From assembly GCA_022819645.1 (NCBI GenBank), contig JAJEGU010000073.1:1-54597 (forward strand): a stretch of 54,597 bases of DNA, read 5' to 3'. Under the pieces are notes generated by a model. The model was given only the letters and a program-made list of their open reading frames with translations, had not been told where the DNA came from and made no database searches. The position numbers and the translations under genes were made by a program. Below, in pieces: positions 15,501 to 23,685 of the stretch (its first letter is position 1; every line of letters begins with the position of its first letter). This DNA is from Pseudomonadales bacterium (GTDB lineage Bacteria; Pseudomonadota; Gammaproteobacteria; Pseudomonadales; Pseudohongiellaceae).

Positions 15501-16661
15501 ATGAACAGTGATGAAAATAATCTACGAGATGGGCTAGCGGATGGCGTGATGGACGATTCGGTTTCTTCCTATTCGGTGAACGAAAAAGAAGAAATCGAAG
15601 GTCTTGATCTCGATGACAAAGGAGAGTGGGGCGACTACCCGCTCGACGAACTGCTGATTCGCAACGACCACAGAACGGTTCACGAGGTGCTGCGGCGAAT
15701 CGAACAAGGCCGCTATGTGATGAATCCTGACTTTCAGCGGGACTTCATCTGGCCGGAAGACAAGCAAAGCAAACTCATCGAATCAGTCATCATGCGTATT
15801 CCCCTACCGGTCTTTTATACCGCAGAAGACATTCAGGGCCGCACAATCATAGTCGATGGCTTGCAACGGCTCTCGACGTTTCAGAGATTCGTAAATGACG
15901 AACTCAGGCTGCGTTTGCCGGATCGCGAAGAACTCAACGGAAAAAGATTTTCGGACTTGCCCCCGAGATTCCAGAATCGTATTGAGGATTGCAACCTGAT
16001 TTTTTACATCATCGATTCAAAGGCGCCGGAGCGGGCCCGACTCGATATTTTTGAGCGCGTAAACGGTGGAGTTCCGCTAACGCGTCAACAAATGCGTAAC
16101 TGCCTCTTTGCCGGACCTTCCACGAAGTTTCTCCGGGCCGAGGCGGCGAGCGAACTTTTTGTTGACGCGACGGGCGGCAGTCTTAACACGAAGACCATGC
16201 GCGACCGAGAATTCGTCAATCGGTATTGCGCCTTCGATTTGTTGGGAGTCGAGTCCTATCGAGGCGACATGGACCATTTCCTGGCCCGCTGTCTGGGCCT
16301 TATGAATGGAATGTCCGATTCCGATCTTGAACAGCTTTCGATCCGGCATCGCAGGGGGCTATCCAACAACAAGCTGCTTTTTGGCCGCCACGCTTTCAGA
16401 AAGCAGTCGCAATACCAAGGTCGCAGGAGCGTTATCAACGCATCGCTTTGGGACGTTATGTCAACCGGCCTGTCCCGTTATCCACAGAAAGAAGTCGAAT
16501 CCGTCGCCGACGAGATTCGAACCGCCGTACAGAATCTGCTCGACGACGAGGAATTCAACACCGCGATAACCTACGCAACGAACGGCCTCCCCAGGGTACA
16601 GGCCCGTTTCAAACTCGCGAACGAAGTCTTTGAGGATATCCTGGGTGCTAACGCGGATTGA
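15501..16661 (+). CDS. DUF262-family protein, first gene of a putative defence cassette
   Basis: A 386-residue protein. After an acidic N-terminal tail (about 45 residues) comes the DUF262 domain: YVMNPDFQRDFIWPEDKQSKL, then RIPLPVFYTAED, then the signature VDGLQRLSTFQRF (D119, Q122, R123), a variant of the DGQQR motif used for nucleotide hydrolysis in GmrSD-type proteins. IFERVNGGVPLTRQQMRNC completes the domain. There is no DUF1524 HNH nuclease domain at the C-terminus, so it is not a full GmrSD enzyme. The start at 15501 has TAGGGA upstream; an earlier in-frame start exists at 15447. The 3' end overlaps the ATPase gene by 17 nt. Confidence 0.82.
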   Translation: MNSDENNLRDGLADGVMDDSVSSYSVNEKEEIEGLDLDDKGEWGDYPLDELLIRNDHRTVHEVLRRIEQGRYVMNPDFQRDFIWPEDKQSKLIESVIMRIPLPVFYTAEDIQGRTIIVDGLQRLSTFQRFVNDELRLRLPDREELNGKRFSDLPPRFQNRIEDCNLIFYIIDSKAPERARLDIFERVNGGVPLTRQQMRNCLFAGPSTKFLRAEAASELFVDATGGSLNTKTMRDREFVNRYCAFDLLGVESYRGDMDHFLARCLGLMNGMSDSDLEQLSIRHRRGLSNNKLLFGRHAFRKQSQYQGRRSVINASLWDVMSTGLSRYPQKEVESVADEIRTAVQNLLDDEEFNTAITYATNGLPRVQARFKLANEVFEDILGANAD

Positions 16662-17814
16662 TTTGAAAAACTTCAAGTGCTTCACGGTACTCAAGCTGCC
16701 GCTGAAGCCCCTGACTTTGCTTGCCGGAACCAATGCTTCGGGAAAATCGACAGTGCTTCAGGCACTGGTGCTGCTGCATCAGACCATGCGGGAGCATGAA
16801 TGGTCATCGCGGTTACTGCTCAACGGCGCGTCTGTCCAGCTCGGTACCGCGGGCGACGTTATCGATCAACTTCATGGGCATCGAGCTTGCGAAATCGGTC
16901 TGATGGAATCAGATACGACTTGGTGCAGTTGGGAGTTTCAGGGAGACCGCGACGATATGGCCCTGATAGTGCATAGAGGGTGGGGTGAATCCAGCGACTA
17001 TGCTTGGGAATTTGAAGACCCCGATCCACTGCGTTTCCTGTTTCCCCAAGAATCTGAACCACATAGGCAGATCGAGTCGCTGATCGAGCGCTTGAGTACT
17101 CTCGGCTACCTGACGGCGGAAAGGCTCGGGCCGCGTGGAACATACTCATTGCAGGACGTTGGGCAAATACCTGTCGTCGGTTCAAAAGGCGAATACGCTG
17201 CAAGTTTGCTGTACAACGGCCGCGATTCAAACATTCTGCAACAGTTGGCTATCGAGGACGTCCCTCCGACACTATTGCGTCAGGTCGAAGCTCATATGGA
17301 GCGGTTTTTCCCGGCCTGTGAATTGACGCTGGAGAAGATTCCCCGATTCAACGGTGTAACACTCGGTGTCCGGACATCCAGAAGCACCGACTTCCATCGG
17401 CCGACGCATACCGGATTCGGCTTGACCCAAGTATTGCCGATCATCGTGGCCGCGCTGTCAGCGCGCAAGAATGAATTGCTTCTAATCGAAAACCCCGAGG
17501 TGCATCTGCATCCAGCCGGGCAAGCCACGATGGGAGAATTCCTGACGGAAGTCGCCGCTGCAGGGGTGCAGGTATTGCTGGAAACACATAGCGATCATGT
17601 ACTTAACGGGATAAGGCGCGCTGTCAAGAACAATGTTCTCTCACCTGGTAACGCTGCCCTGCACTTCTTTCGGCCACGGCTAGAAGCCGATGCTCAGGGA
17701 ATGCCGCAAGTGGAAAGCCCGATGCTCGATGCTAACGGTAATGTCGACAGTTGGCCGGATGGATTTTTCGACCAGTTCGACAAGGACATGAATCACTTCG
17801 CCGGTTGGAGTTAG
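16645..17814 (+). CDS. SMC/ABC-like AAA ATPase with DUF3696-type C-terminus
   Basis: A 389-residue protein starting at a GTG with TGAGGATA upstream; an earlier TTG is less likely. The N-terminus LTRIDLKNFKCF and Walker A GTNASGKST (28-36) are those of the OLD/RecF-like AAA_15/AAA_21 ATPases. GFGLTQVLPII acts as the signature/Q-loop region, and LLLIENPEVHLHP holds the Walker B with catalytic Glu282. LLETHSDHVL (312-320) gives the switch His. The end, GNVDSWPDGFFDQF, is the DUF3696 hallmark. There is no TOPRIM nuclease domain. It overlaps the DUF262 gene by 17 nt and is followed after one base by the third gene, so the three form one operon. Confidence 0.85.
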   Translation: MLTRIDLKNFKCFTVLKLPLKPLTLLAGTNASGKSTVLQALVLLHQTMREHEWSSRLLLNGASVQLGTAGDVIDQLHGHRACEIGLMESDTTWCSWEFQGDRDDMALIVHRGWGESSDYAWEFEDPDPLRFLFPQESEPHRQIESLIERLSTLGYLTAERLGPRGTYSLQDVGQIPVVGSKGEYAASLLYNGRDSNILQQLAIEDVPPTLLRQVEAHMERFFPACELTLEKIPRFNGVTLGVRTSRSTDFHRPTHTGFGLTQVLPIIVAALSARKNELLLIENPEVHLHPAGQATMGEFLTEVAAAGVQVLLETHSDHVLNGIRRAVKNNVLSPGNAALHFFRPRLEADAQGMPQVESPMLDANGNVDSWPDGFFDQFDKDMNHFAGWS

Positions 17815-17815
17815 T

Positions 17816-18796
17816 TTGGACATCCTGGTAAACGACCTGTCAATACACGGTCAGTATCGAGACACACGCTCGTTTCAAGCTGCATTGGCGCGTTTGATGG
17901 CAATGCGACAAACTGCCCAGCGCTTCGAACGGGATATCTACTGTCATCGCGCCATATTGAACACCATGCCGATGCCGGACACTCCAATGCAACAGGCAAT
18001 CGGGCGCTTGGCTAGCGATAGCCAACGGCGGTCCATACTGGCTTGGCTTACGAGGAGTGGGCCGTTCTGGGACGATGTTCGTCAGCATGGCCCTGACGAT
18101 TGGCTGGAGTGCCGAAACAAAGGCGTATTTGAGGGGAAAATTGTTACAGAAAATGCCGTGGGCGAAGCAGCATTTCGCAAGCTGCACGGCACAGAAACCG
18201 GATTGATAGGAGCCACGCCTTCTGACTGGGAATTTTCTCCAGTGGAGATCGCTTGGATTACTGAAGATCAAGTAAGGGAAGCGCGAACTGCGAAGATCGA
18301 AAATTGGTTGAATGCCGACGATCTATCAGGCAAACTTCAGGCATTGGCGCCTCCGATTCGTTCATGGAACCGCCTTCGGGAAATTGCACTTAATCGGTTT
18401 GATCGTCTTAGATTCTCCAACGATTGTTTTGACCCTCTCACTGGCGTTCCCTTCGCCATGAGCTCGGCTGATCGAATTCTCATTTTGTTCGACATTCTGG
18501 ACCGAATTGCACAAGCCTTCGATACTGCAGGCAAGCGAACACCCGAAGGTCATCAATTACATCGAGACTACTTTCATGGCGATAAAGCGTTGTTTTCCGA
18601 TTCCTCGTCTTCAGAAAAGAGCAGGTTCCAAAAAGAATTGACATTTCCTCATCCGGAAGACTCGGCAACCGAACTACTCTGCACCTGGCATGGTAAGGAG
18701 CGCAGATCCAATCTTCGTATGCATTACTGGTGGTCGGGAACGGCCGCAAAACCGGTGTACATAGTTTATGTTGGACCGAAAATTACCAAGCGGTAG
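17816..18796 (+). CDS. Third gene of the cassette, family of unknown function
   Basis: A 326-residue protein beginning at a TTG one base after the ATPase stop. It looks like a conserved family that I associate with such ATPase-linked operons. The recognisable blocks are RSFQAALARLMAMR, FERDIYCHRAIL, a GPFWDDVRQHGPDDWLEC stretch, AVGEAAFRKLHG, PSDWEFSPVEI, RFSNDCFDPLTG, HRDYFHGDKALFSDSSSSEK, FPHP, CTWHGK and a terminal VYVGPKITKR. No nuclease, transmembrane or NTPase motif is clear. The clustered H, D, C and W residues could form a metal or nucleotide site, which makes it a candidate effector. Codon use and lower GC than the flanks fit horizontal acquisition. Confidence 0.6.
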   Translation: MDILVNDLSIHGQYRDTRSFQAALARLMAMRQTAQRFERDIYCHRAILNTMPMPDTPMQQAIGRLASDSQRRSILAWLTRSGPFWDDVRQHGPDDWLECRNKGVFEGKIVTENAVGEAAFRKLHGTETGLIGATPSDWEFSPVEIAWITEDQVREARTAKIENWLNADDLSGKLQALAPPIRSWNRLREIALNRFDRLRFSNDCFDPLTGVPFAMSSADRILILFDILDRIAQAFDTAGKRTPEGHQLHRDYFHGDKALFSDSSSSEKSRFQKELTFPHPEDSATELLCTWHGKERRSNLRMHYWWSGTAAKPVYIVYVGPKITKR

Positions 18797-18815
18797 AATT
18801 GTAAGTGGAAGTCTA

Positions 18816-19407
18816 GGTTTTGTTAACACTCAATAGGTAAGTTGTGGTAGTCTCTCCTGCAATCGTTTTGGCCCAAGCACATAGGGAAATCCATCAGGTG
18901 GAACTTACCGAGGTTCAGTACGAACGAATCGGGCCGCTGCTTCCGAAGCAGCGGAAAACCACAGTATCTTGGCTCATGTGCGGTGTGCTCTTCTCACTGA
19001 TAACTGGATCTGCAAACCCAATTTCAGCAGAGAACTACCGCATGACTCAACTCATCCGTACACCAGATTCGAGCATAGCTCAAATCAATACCAGGGTGTA
19101 CCATCCCGGCGAATGGCAGGATCTCTTGGACCAAAATGACGCCTTCGTATCTGATTTTCTGGCAAGAACCCGACTGGAAATCATGAAGAAACAGAATGAG
19201 TTTGTAGAATTTGGTCGGGATCAGCCTTGAGACTCGAATTGATGCAGCATACGAAATGATTAGTTCATGTTTTTCTCCACGAGGAACTGAACAGGCGTGT
19301 GTTATCCAGTAGTTCATTCGTTCCACACGGCGCTCACTGTCTTTTTCAAGTATCTGTAGGGGAGTAGTCACTGCAATTACGGTTTATAGCGAAAAATTAA
19401 CAAAACC
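18816..19407. mobile_element. IS5-type remnant bounded by 11-bp inverted repeats
   Basis: GGTTTTGTTAA at 18816-18826 and its reverse complement TTAACAAAACC at 19397-19407 bound 592 bases just behind the defence-like cassette. Inside, the frame from a GTG at 18898 reads VELTEVQYERIGPLLPKQR, the conserved N-terminus of IS5-family transposases, and then stops matching after about 20 residues. The rest of the transposase is missing. The interval thus looks like a decayed insertion or a non-autonomous derivative that carries unrelated sequence (see 19057-19230). AT-richness is higher than in the flanking genes. Confidence 0.55.
19057..19230 (+). pseudogene. Fragment, possibly the C-terminus of a nucleotidyltransferase-like protein
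   Basis: The last part of a 128-residue open frame reads INTRVYHPGEWQDLLDQNDA, then FVSDFLARTRLEIM. The pattern of N, V/T-x-Y, E-W, then N-x-F-V and a leucine-rich turn resembles the C-terminal end of stand-alone nucleotidyltransferase-domain proteins of toxin-antitoxin type. The upstream nucleotidyltransferase domain is absent because IS5 transposase sequence sits there instead. It is therefore at most a broken gene. The family match is a weak recollection and could be wrong. Confidence 0.3.
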
Positions 19408-19425
19408 ATGAACTTCAGAGAACCT

Positions 19426-20289
19426 TCAGAGTTCGAAGCTCGGCGTCATCAGGGAGCGGAATTCGACACCCCATTTTTCTCCCTTGCGAGTGATCACCCA
19501 GACGGCGGGGACGGTGCGGTAGCGCTCTCCGTTGCCGTTGTAGCGGCTGAACTGGAATTCGATGACCGCCTTGTCGGGCGTTACGTGGACCGGAGTGATG
19601 TCCTCGGCTTCGCTGCGGCTCCAGTTCTCGACTTCGCGCAGGCGCTTGAAGTTGACCGTGACCGGAGCGGCGTCGCGGTTTTCGCCATACAGAAAATTCT
19701 GCTCGAACAGTATTGCCTGGGGGACGTGGTTGGCGGCGAACAGCGCTTCGTTGTCGGCGGCGTTGAAGGCCGCGAAGAATTCGTGCAATGCCGTTGTCGC
19801 CTGTTCCTCGGCCCGCTGAAGCTGGCTCGCCTCCGTCTGGTCGGGGCGGGGGCCACCGGTGCGATATTGCATGCCCCACCTGCCGTCCTGCAAGGTCATC
19901 ACGTAGAACGCCTGCATGTCGGCATAGACCTCGTCGTTTTCGTCGTAACGGCGGAAATCGACCAGGAGATTGACCTTGGTCTCCGATACCTGCTGCGCCT
20001 CGAAATGGTCGAAGGTGCTGCGGCGCCAGCCCTGGCTGCGCAGCAGCTTGAAATCCTGAACGAAGTCTTCCGGGGTGTCGACGATAATGAGCGTTCCCGC
20101 GCGATGGGTGACGTGGGGGAAACTCAGGTGATCCAGCAGCGCTTCGTTGTCCTCGCGATTCCAGTCTTCGAGAAAGGCTTCGAGTTCCTGCTGCGCCTGC
20201 ATTCCAAGGTCTTGCGCCATCACAGCCTGCCCGGTAGCCAGAATCAGACCGACGAGGATTGTCGTCAATCGTCTGGATGTACGGCTCAT
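19426..20289 (-). CDS. Exported protein with two NTF2/SnoaL-like domains
   Basis: A 287-residue protein with a signal peptide (MSRTSRRLTTILVGLILATG, cleavage near VMAQ). The body has two related halves. Each starts with a helix plus an acidic 'FLEDWNREDNEALLDHL' or 'FFAAFNAADNEALFAAN' segment and ends with a GRWGMQYR or EKWGVEFR strand. This is the layout of tandem NTF2-like (SnoaL/DUF4440) domains, which bind small ligands or act as scaffolds. The start at 20289 is favoured by AGGAGG upstream and by the signal peptide. It stands alone on the minus strand beside the IS remnant. Confidence 0.65.
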   Translation of the reverse strand: MSRTSRRLTTILVGLILATGQAVMAQDLGMQAQQELEAFLEDWNREDNEALLDHLSFPHVTHRAGTLIIVDTPEDFVQDFKLLRSQGWRRSTFDHFEAQQVSETKVNLLVDFRRYDENDEVYADMQAFYVMTLQDGRWGMQYRTGGPRPDQTEASQLQRAEEQATTALHEFFAAFNAADNEALFAANHVPQAILFEQNFLYGENRDAAPVTVNFKRLREVENWSRSEAEDITPVHVTPDKAVIEFQFSRYNGNGERYRTVPAVWVITRKGEKWGVEFRSLMTPSFEL

Positions 20290-20368
20290 GGGGGTCGTGC
20301 CCTCCTGGAACTCCGGCCGCATTATTTGGCAGATTGCAAATGCAGTCAAACACGGGGGCATCCTGGGG

Positions 20369-20505
20369 AGATTCTGCGACTACGCTTCGCTCCGCGCAGA
20401 ATGACGTGGGTGGGGGCAGTCGCATCGCGCGGAATGACAGGGGCAGAGAAGCCCTCTGCGCATCACGCCACCCGTCATCCTGCGCGCAGTCGCAGGATCT
20501 CCAAT
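20369..20505. repeat. REP-like palindrome, 33-bp tail unit and an inverted second copy
   Basis: ATTCTGCG (20371-20378) pairs with CGCAGAAT (20395-20402). The next unit starting GAATGAC (20400) repeats after exactly 33 bp at 20433, as at 2056. A reversed, degenerate copy (GTCATCCTGCGCGCAGTCGC) lies at 20474-20493. The whole sits between the promoter side of the NTF2-like gene and the 3' end of the hydrolase gene. Confidence 0.6.
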
Positions 20506-20520
20506 GCGTTCACCGATGAT

Positions 20521-21270
20521 TCATTTCCCATCATCCACCGGCTGGAAGCGACCGGTCGCCAGAAAGGCGAGTACCTGCCGCACGACCTGTTTTTCAATGA
20601 GTAACAGCGTGTGGGATTGGTCCACTTCGAGAAAGTCCCGCATTTCTTCCAGCCGCGCGCCTGTCAGGCTGACCCGGCCGTCATTTGGCGTGGACAAGCG
20701 CCCGGGTTGCAGGAAGCCGGATTGCAGGAAAATAGAGTCAAGGCCGGCGCGGGTGCCGGCGATGACGCCGATTTCCAGATCCACGGGACCGAGCTGCGAC
20801 GGCAGACTGCCGGCTTCGGTTCCCAATTGACGGGCCGCGGGCCCAAGCACCCGGAACCAGGTGTCGGCGCCGAATCGGTCGACCAGTTCACTGCCCTGGT
20901 TGGGCGGGCCAAGCATTACCATTCGGCTGCCCGGCGGAAGATCCCGGTCTTGCAGATACTGGCGGACCAGTATGCCCCCCAGCGAATGGGCTACGAAATG
21001 AACCGGCGCATCCGGCGGCGAGGCGCACTTCGTCAGCGCCTCGGCGACATGCGCCGCGGCGAGCGTCTCGATCGATCCCGAGCGCGAAGGATAGCCCTGG
21101 TTTACCGTGCGGTAGCCCGCAAGCTCCAGCGCGACTTGCAGCGGGACCATGGACAGCGGCGTACGACCGAGCCCGTGCATCAGAATCACGCAAGTCTCCG
21201 GTTCGTCGGACCAGGCGCCCGGCGAGGCCAGCAGCAACACCGCCGCCAGCAAACCTGTCGAGATTTTCAT
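20521..21270 (-). CDS. Exported alpha/beta hydrolase, lipase-like
   Basis: A 249-residue protein with a signal peptide (LLAAVLLLASPGAWS). The alpha/beta-hydrolase landmarks are CVILMHGLGRTP for the oxyanion strand and HFVAHSLGGILVRQYL for the nucleophile elbow (A-H-S-L-G). VMLGPPNQGSELVDRF is as in PGAP1/lipase-class proteins, and the candidate catalytic His is in QSHTLLL. Such proteins hydrolyse lipid or carboxyl esters in the periplasm. The start at 21270 is chosen to give a clean signal peptide with GGGAAGG upstream. It is 71 bases downstream of purC on the same strand, possibly cotranscribed. Confidence 0.75.
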   Translation of the reverse strand: MKISTGLLAAVLLLASPGAWSDEPETCVILMHGLGRTPLSMVPLQVALELAGYRTVNQGYPSRSGSIETLAAAHVAEALTKCASPPDAPVHFVAHSLGGILVRQYLQDRDLPPGSRMVMLGPPNQGSELVDRFGADTWFRVLGPAARQLGTEAGSLPSQLGPVDLEIGVIAGTRAGLDSIFLQSGFLQPGRLSTPNDGRVSLTGARLEEMRDFLEVDQSHTLLLIEKQVVRQVLAFLATGRFQPVDDGK

Positions 21271-21341
21271 GCGCCCTTCCCGCCTGCGTTGAACGTGAGC
21301 CGCCATAATCGTTTATGCTCTCGGCTCGAATCAAGCCGCGA

Positions 21342-22391
21342 TCAGGTCAGCGCATCGAGTATCAGATTGGTGGATTCGACGATGCGCTGGTCCCGGGGGC
21401 GCAGATCGGGCTCGAAGGCGCTGCCGGTGAGATGTTGCAGGCCGAGAATATAGCGCACGGCGATTTCATTGGCCTGCTCGTCGCTGAATTGCTGGTCGCG
21501 GCTTTTCACCATGCCCCGGGCGAATTCCTTGGAGAAGGATACCGGCTTGCCGTTTTCCCGCAATATTTCGCCCCGCTCGTCCAGACGCCAGAAACGGCTC
21601 GAATCCATGGTATACAACTCGTCCGCGGCGACAATCCTGTCCTCGACGTTGCGACCGTGCTCGGTCTTGGTGTCCACCAGCACCATACCCTTGTTCGCGA
21701 GATAGCCGGAAACCAGGCCGAACGCCATCAGCGAGGCATTGCGAATCTGGGCGTATTCGCCTTCGCTGCAGGCACCGGCAGCAATCAGCGAGGCGGCGTC
21801 GCTGGTGGCGTCCACGGCCGCCTTGGTGCTTGGCGTATCCATCAAATAGGGCAGCCGGCCATTGGGCTTGAGTTCATCGACCACCAGATGGTGCCCCGCA
21901 TAATTGAATTCGGCGGCGCCTTCCTCCTTCGCCTGCAACCAGTGCTGGTACAGCGAAGTGGAAGTGCTCGACTCCGCCATGTACATGCGCAGCACATTTT
22001 CGAGCCCGAACAATTGCAGGTTTTCCGCGGGGATCACCGTGGAGGCCGGAAGCAATCCCTCCACTGCAAACTGGGAACTGCCAAGCAGCGGCGACACGAG
22101 GCCGAGCATGTGGTCGTGATTCAGCGCGAGCACCTGGTCCTTGAATGGAATTGCCCCGCGATTGACGTCATGGGTGGAAATACGGTTGTTGCGGAACATC
22201 AGCCGCAGGGGCCTGCCATCCCGGCTGCGCAAGTCCGCGCCATAGACCGAATCAGAAACCTTGCCCTCCTGCACTGTGGCGCCGGCAAGCCGCGGCAATT
22301 CGCCATCGGCAATCAGCTGCCGCACCGGGCGGCCGGTATTCACCCGCGGGCCATATTCCACCACGAGTTCCCGTATCGATCTTTCGTCCAT
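21342..22391 (-). CDS. purC: Phosphoribosylaminoimidazole-succinocarboxamide synthase (SAICAR synthase)
   Basis: A 349-residue protein, the longer form of SAICAR synthase found in eukaryotes and some bacteria. It ligates aspartate to CAIR in purine synthesis, using ATP. Recognisable pieces are GKVSDSVYG near the N-terminus, RNNRISTHDVNRGAIPFKDQVL, LVDTKTEHGRNVEDRIVAADELYTMDS (printed here in part as the metal/nucleotide site) and SRFWRLDE. Two ATG codons lie in tandem at 22394 and 22391; the second is better spaced from AGGAA. Overall identity is clear. Confidence 0.88.
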   Translation of the reverse strand: MDERSIRELVVEYGPRVNTGRPVRQLIADGELPRLAGATVQEGKVSDSVYGADLRSRDGRPLRLMFRNNRISTHDVNRGAIPFKDQVLALNHDHMLGLVSPLLGSSQFAVEGLLPASTVIPAENLQLFGLENVLRMYMAESSTSTSLYQHWLQAKEEGAAEFNYAGHHLVVDELKPNGRLPYLMDTPSTKAAVDATSDAASLIAAGACSEGEYAQIRNASLMAFGLVSGYLANKGMVLVDTKTEHGRNVEDRIVAADELYTMDSSRFWRLDERGEILRENGKPVSFSKEFARGMVKSRDQQFSDEQANEIAVRYILGLQHLTGSAFEPDLRPRDQRIVESTNLILDALT

Positions 22392-22582
22392 CATTTCCTG
22401 TTCCAGAACCAGGACAGCCGCCGGGGCAGCCGGAAGAAGGGCGAGGCACCAGCGGTCGCACCATACCACATCGGGAAGGGGAATGGATTCGCAGCCGGGA
22501 GCCTTATCCGGCAATCAGGATGCGGAAAGTCCCGGGCAACTTGCGACGGGTGAATTGCGGTAGTATTCGACGGATTACCCCC

Positions 22583-22611
22583 AGGGAAGCCCTGATTGTG
22601 TCAGAGCTTCG
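22583..22611. repeat. Imperfect hairpin repeat upstream of squalene synthase
   Basis: AGGGAAGCCCTGA and TCAGAGCTTC form an imperfect inverted repeat around a short loop. The same sequence family occurs as a perfect hairpin at 41612-41640. It lies between the divergent purC and squalene synthase genes. Confidence 0.45.
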
Positions 22612-22638
22612 TGCATACCCTGTACAGCCAGACAGGAT

Positions 22639-23685
22639 TTGGCCTTGCGCGATTCAAACAAGCACCCGCCGGGCGCATTGGAGGCGGACCGGCAATATCA
22701 GGCAGGGATCCTGCCTGCCGTATCGCGCACTTTCGCCTTGACGATCCCCGCCCTGCCGGACCGCCTCGCCCTGGTGGTGGCCAATGCCTATCTGCTGTGC
22801 CGCATTGCCGATACCGTCGAGGACGACCCGCAACTTGCAGCCGGGGAGAAGGAGGTCGGGCTCGGGCGGTTCCTCGCCGCGGTCAAGGGGGAGGAAGACG
22901 CCGCCGGCTTCTCCGCCGCAATGGCGCCCCGGCTGGCTCCGAAAACTCCCGAGGCGGAACGCGAACTGATGCGTAATGTGGCGCGGGTGGTTGCCGTAAC
23001 CCATTCCTTCAGCGACGCGGAGCGCCGGATACTTGAGCGCTGCGTCAGCATCATGTGCGGCGACATGCCGAAATTCCAGCGCAACAGCAGCCTGGCGGGG
23101 CTGCGGGACCTGGCCGAACTCGACGCCTACTGCTACGCCGTGGCGGGCGTCGCCGGCGAGATGCTCACCGACCTGTTCTGCATTCATTGCCCGGAGCTTG
23201 CGCCGAAGCGGGAGGAGTTGCGCAAGCTCGCGGTGTCTTTTGGCCAGGGTCTGCAAATGACCAATATCCTCAAGGACATCTGGGACGACCACGAGCGCGG
23301 CGCCTGCTGGCTGCCCCGTTCGGAATTCGATGATGGGCGCCTGGAACTCGCGAAACTGCCGGAAATCCACTTGCGCGGCGAGTTCCAGCAAGGCTTGCAG
23401 AGCCTGATCGCCGTCGCCCACGGGCATCTCGTGAACGCCCTCGAATTCACCTGCCACCTGCCCGGCCGGGAGCGGGGGATGCGCCGCTTTTGTCTCTGGG
23501 CCCTGGGTCTTGCGGTACTGAGCCTGCAGAAGCTCCGGCGCAATTCCGGCTTCACCGCCTCCGATCAGGTAAAAGTGTCCCGGCGCAGCGTGCGCGCCAC
23601 GGTATTGGCCACCAATCTGCTGGTGTCAAACAATCCCGGCCTGCGCGGCCTGTTCCGCTTCGCCGCCCGGGGGCTGCCCCGCTGA
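22639..23685 (+). CDS. sqs: Squalene synthase (squalene/phytoene synthase family)
   Basis: A 348-residue trans-prenyl transferase that would condense two farnesyl diphosphates head to head to squalene. The motifs in order are SRTFALTIPAL (29-39), the first Asp-rich ADTVEDD (57-63), YCYAVAGVAGEMLTDLF (164-180) and the second Asp-rich NILKDIWDD (209-217). A single protein doing this, rather than the HpnCDE trio, fits a dedicated sterol route. The start is a TTG with ACAGGA upstream; a second TTG lies two codons later. It is the only plus-strand gene of the sterol locus, and its 3' end overlaps the end of the convergent cyclase gene by 60 bases. Phytoene synthase is the main alternative; the context argues for squalene. 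Confidence 0.82.
   Translation: MALRDSNKHPPGALEADRQYQAGILPAVSRTFALTIPALPDRLALVVANAYLLCRIADTVEDDPQLAAGEKEVGLGRFLAAVKGEEDAAGFSAAMAPRLAPKTPEAERELMRNVARVVAVTHSFSDAERRILERCVSIMCGDMPKFQRNSSLAGLRDLAELDAYCYAVAGVAGEMLTDLFCIHCPELAPKREELRKLAVSFGQGLQMTNILKDIWDDHERGACWLPRSEFDDGRLELAKLPEIHLRGEFQQGLQSLIAVAHGHLVNALEFTCHLPGRERGMRRFCLWALGLAVLSLQKLRRNSGFTASDQVKVSRRSVRATVLATNLLVSNNPGLRGLFRFAARGLPR

Noticed and set aside
15501..16661. DUF262 gene as a GmrSD type IV restriction enzyme
   Set aside because: The DUF1524 nuclease domain with its HNH motif is missing, and the next genes form a different operon.
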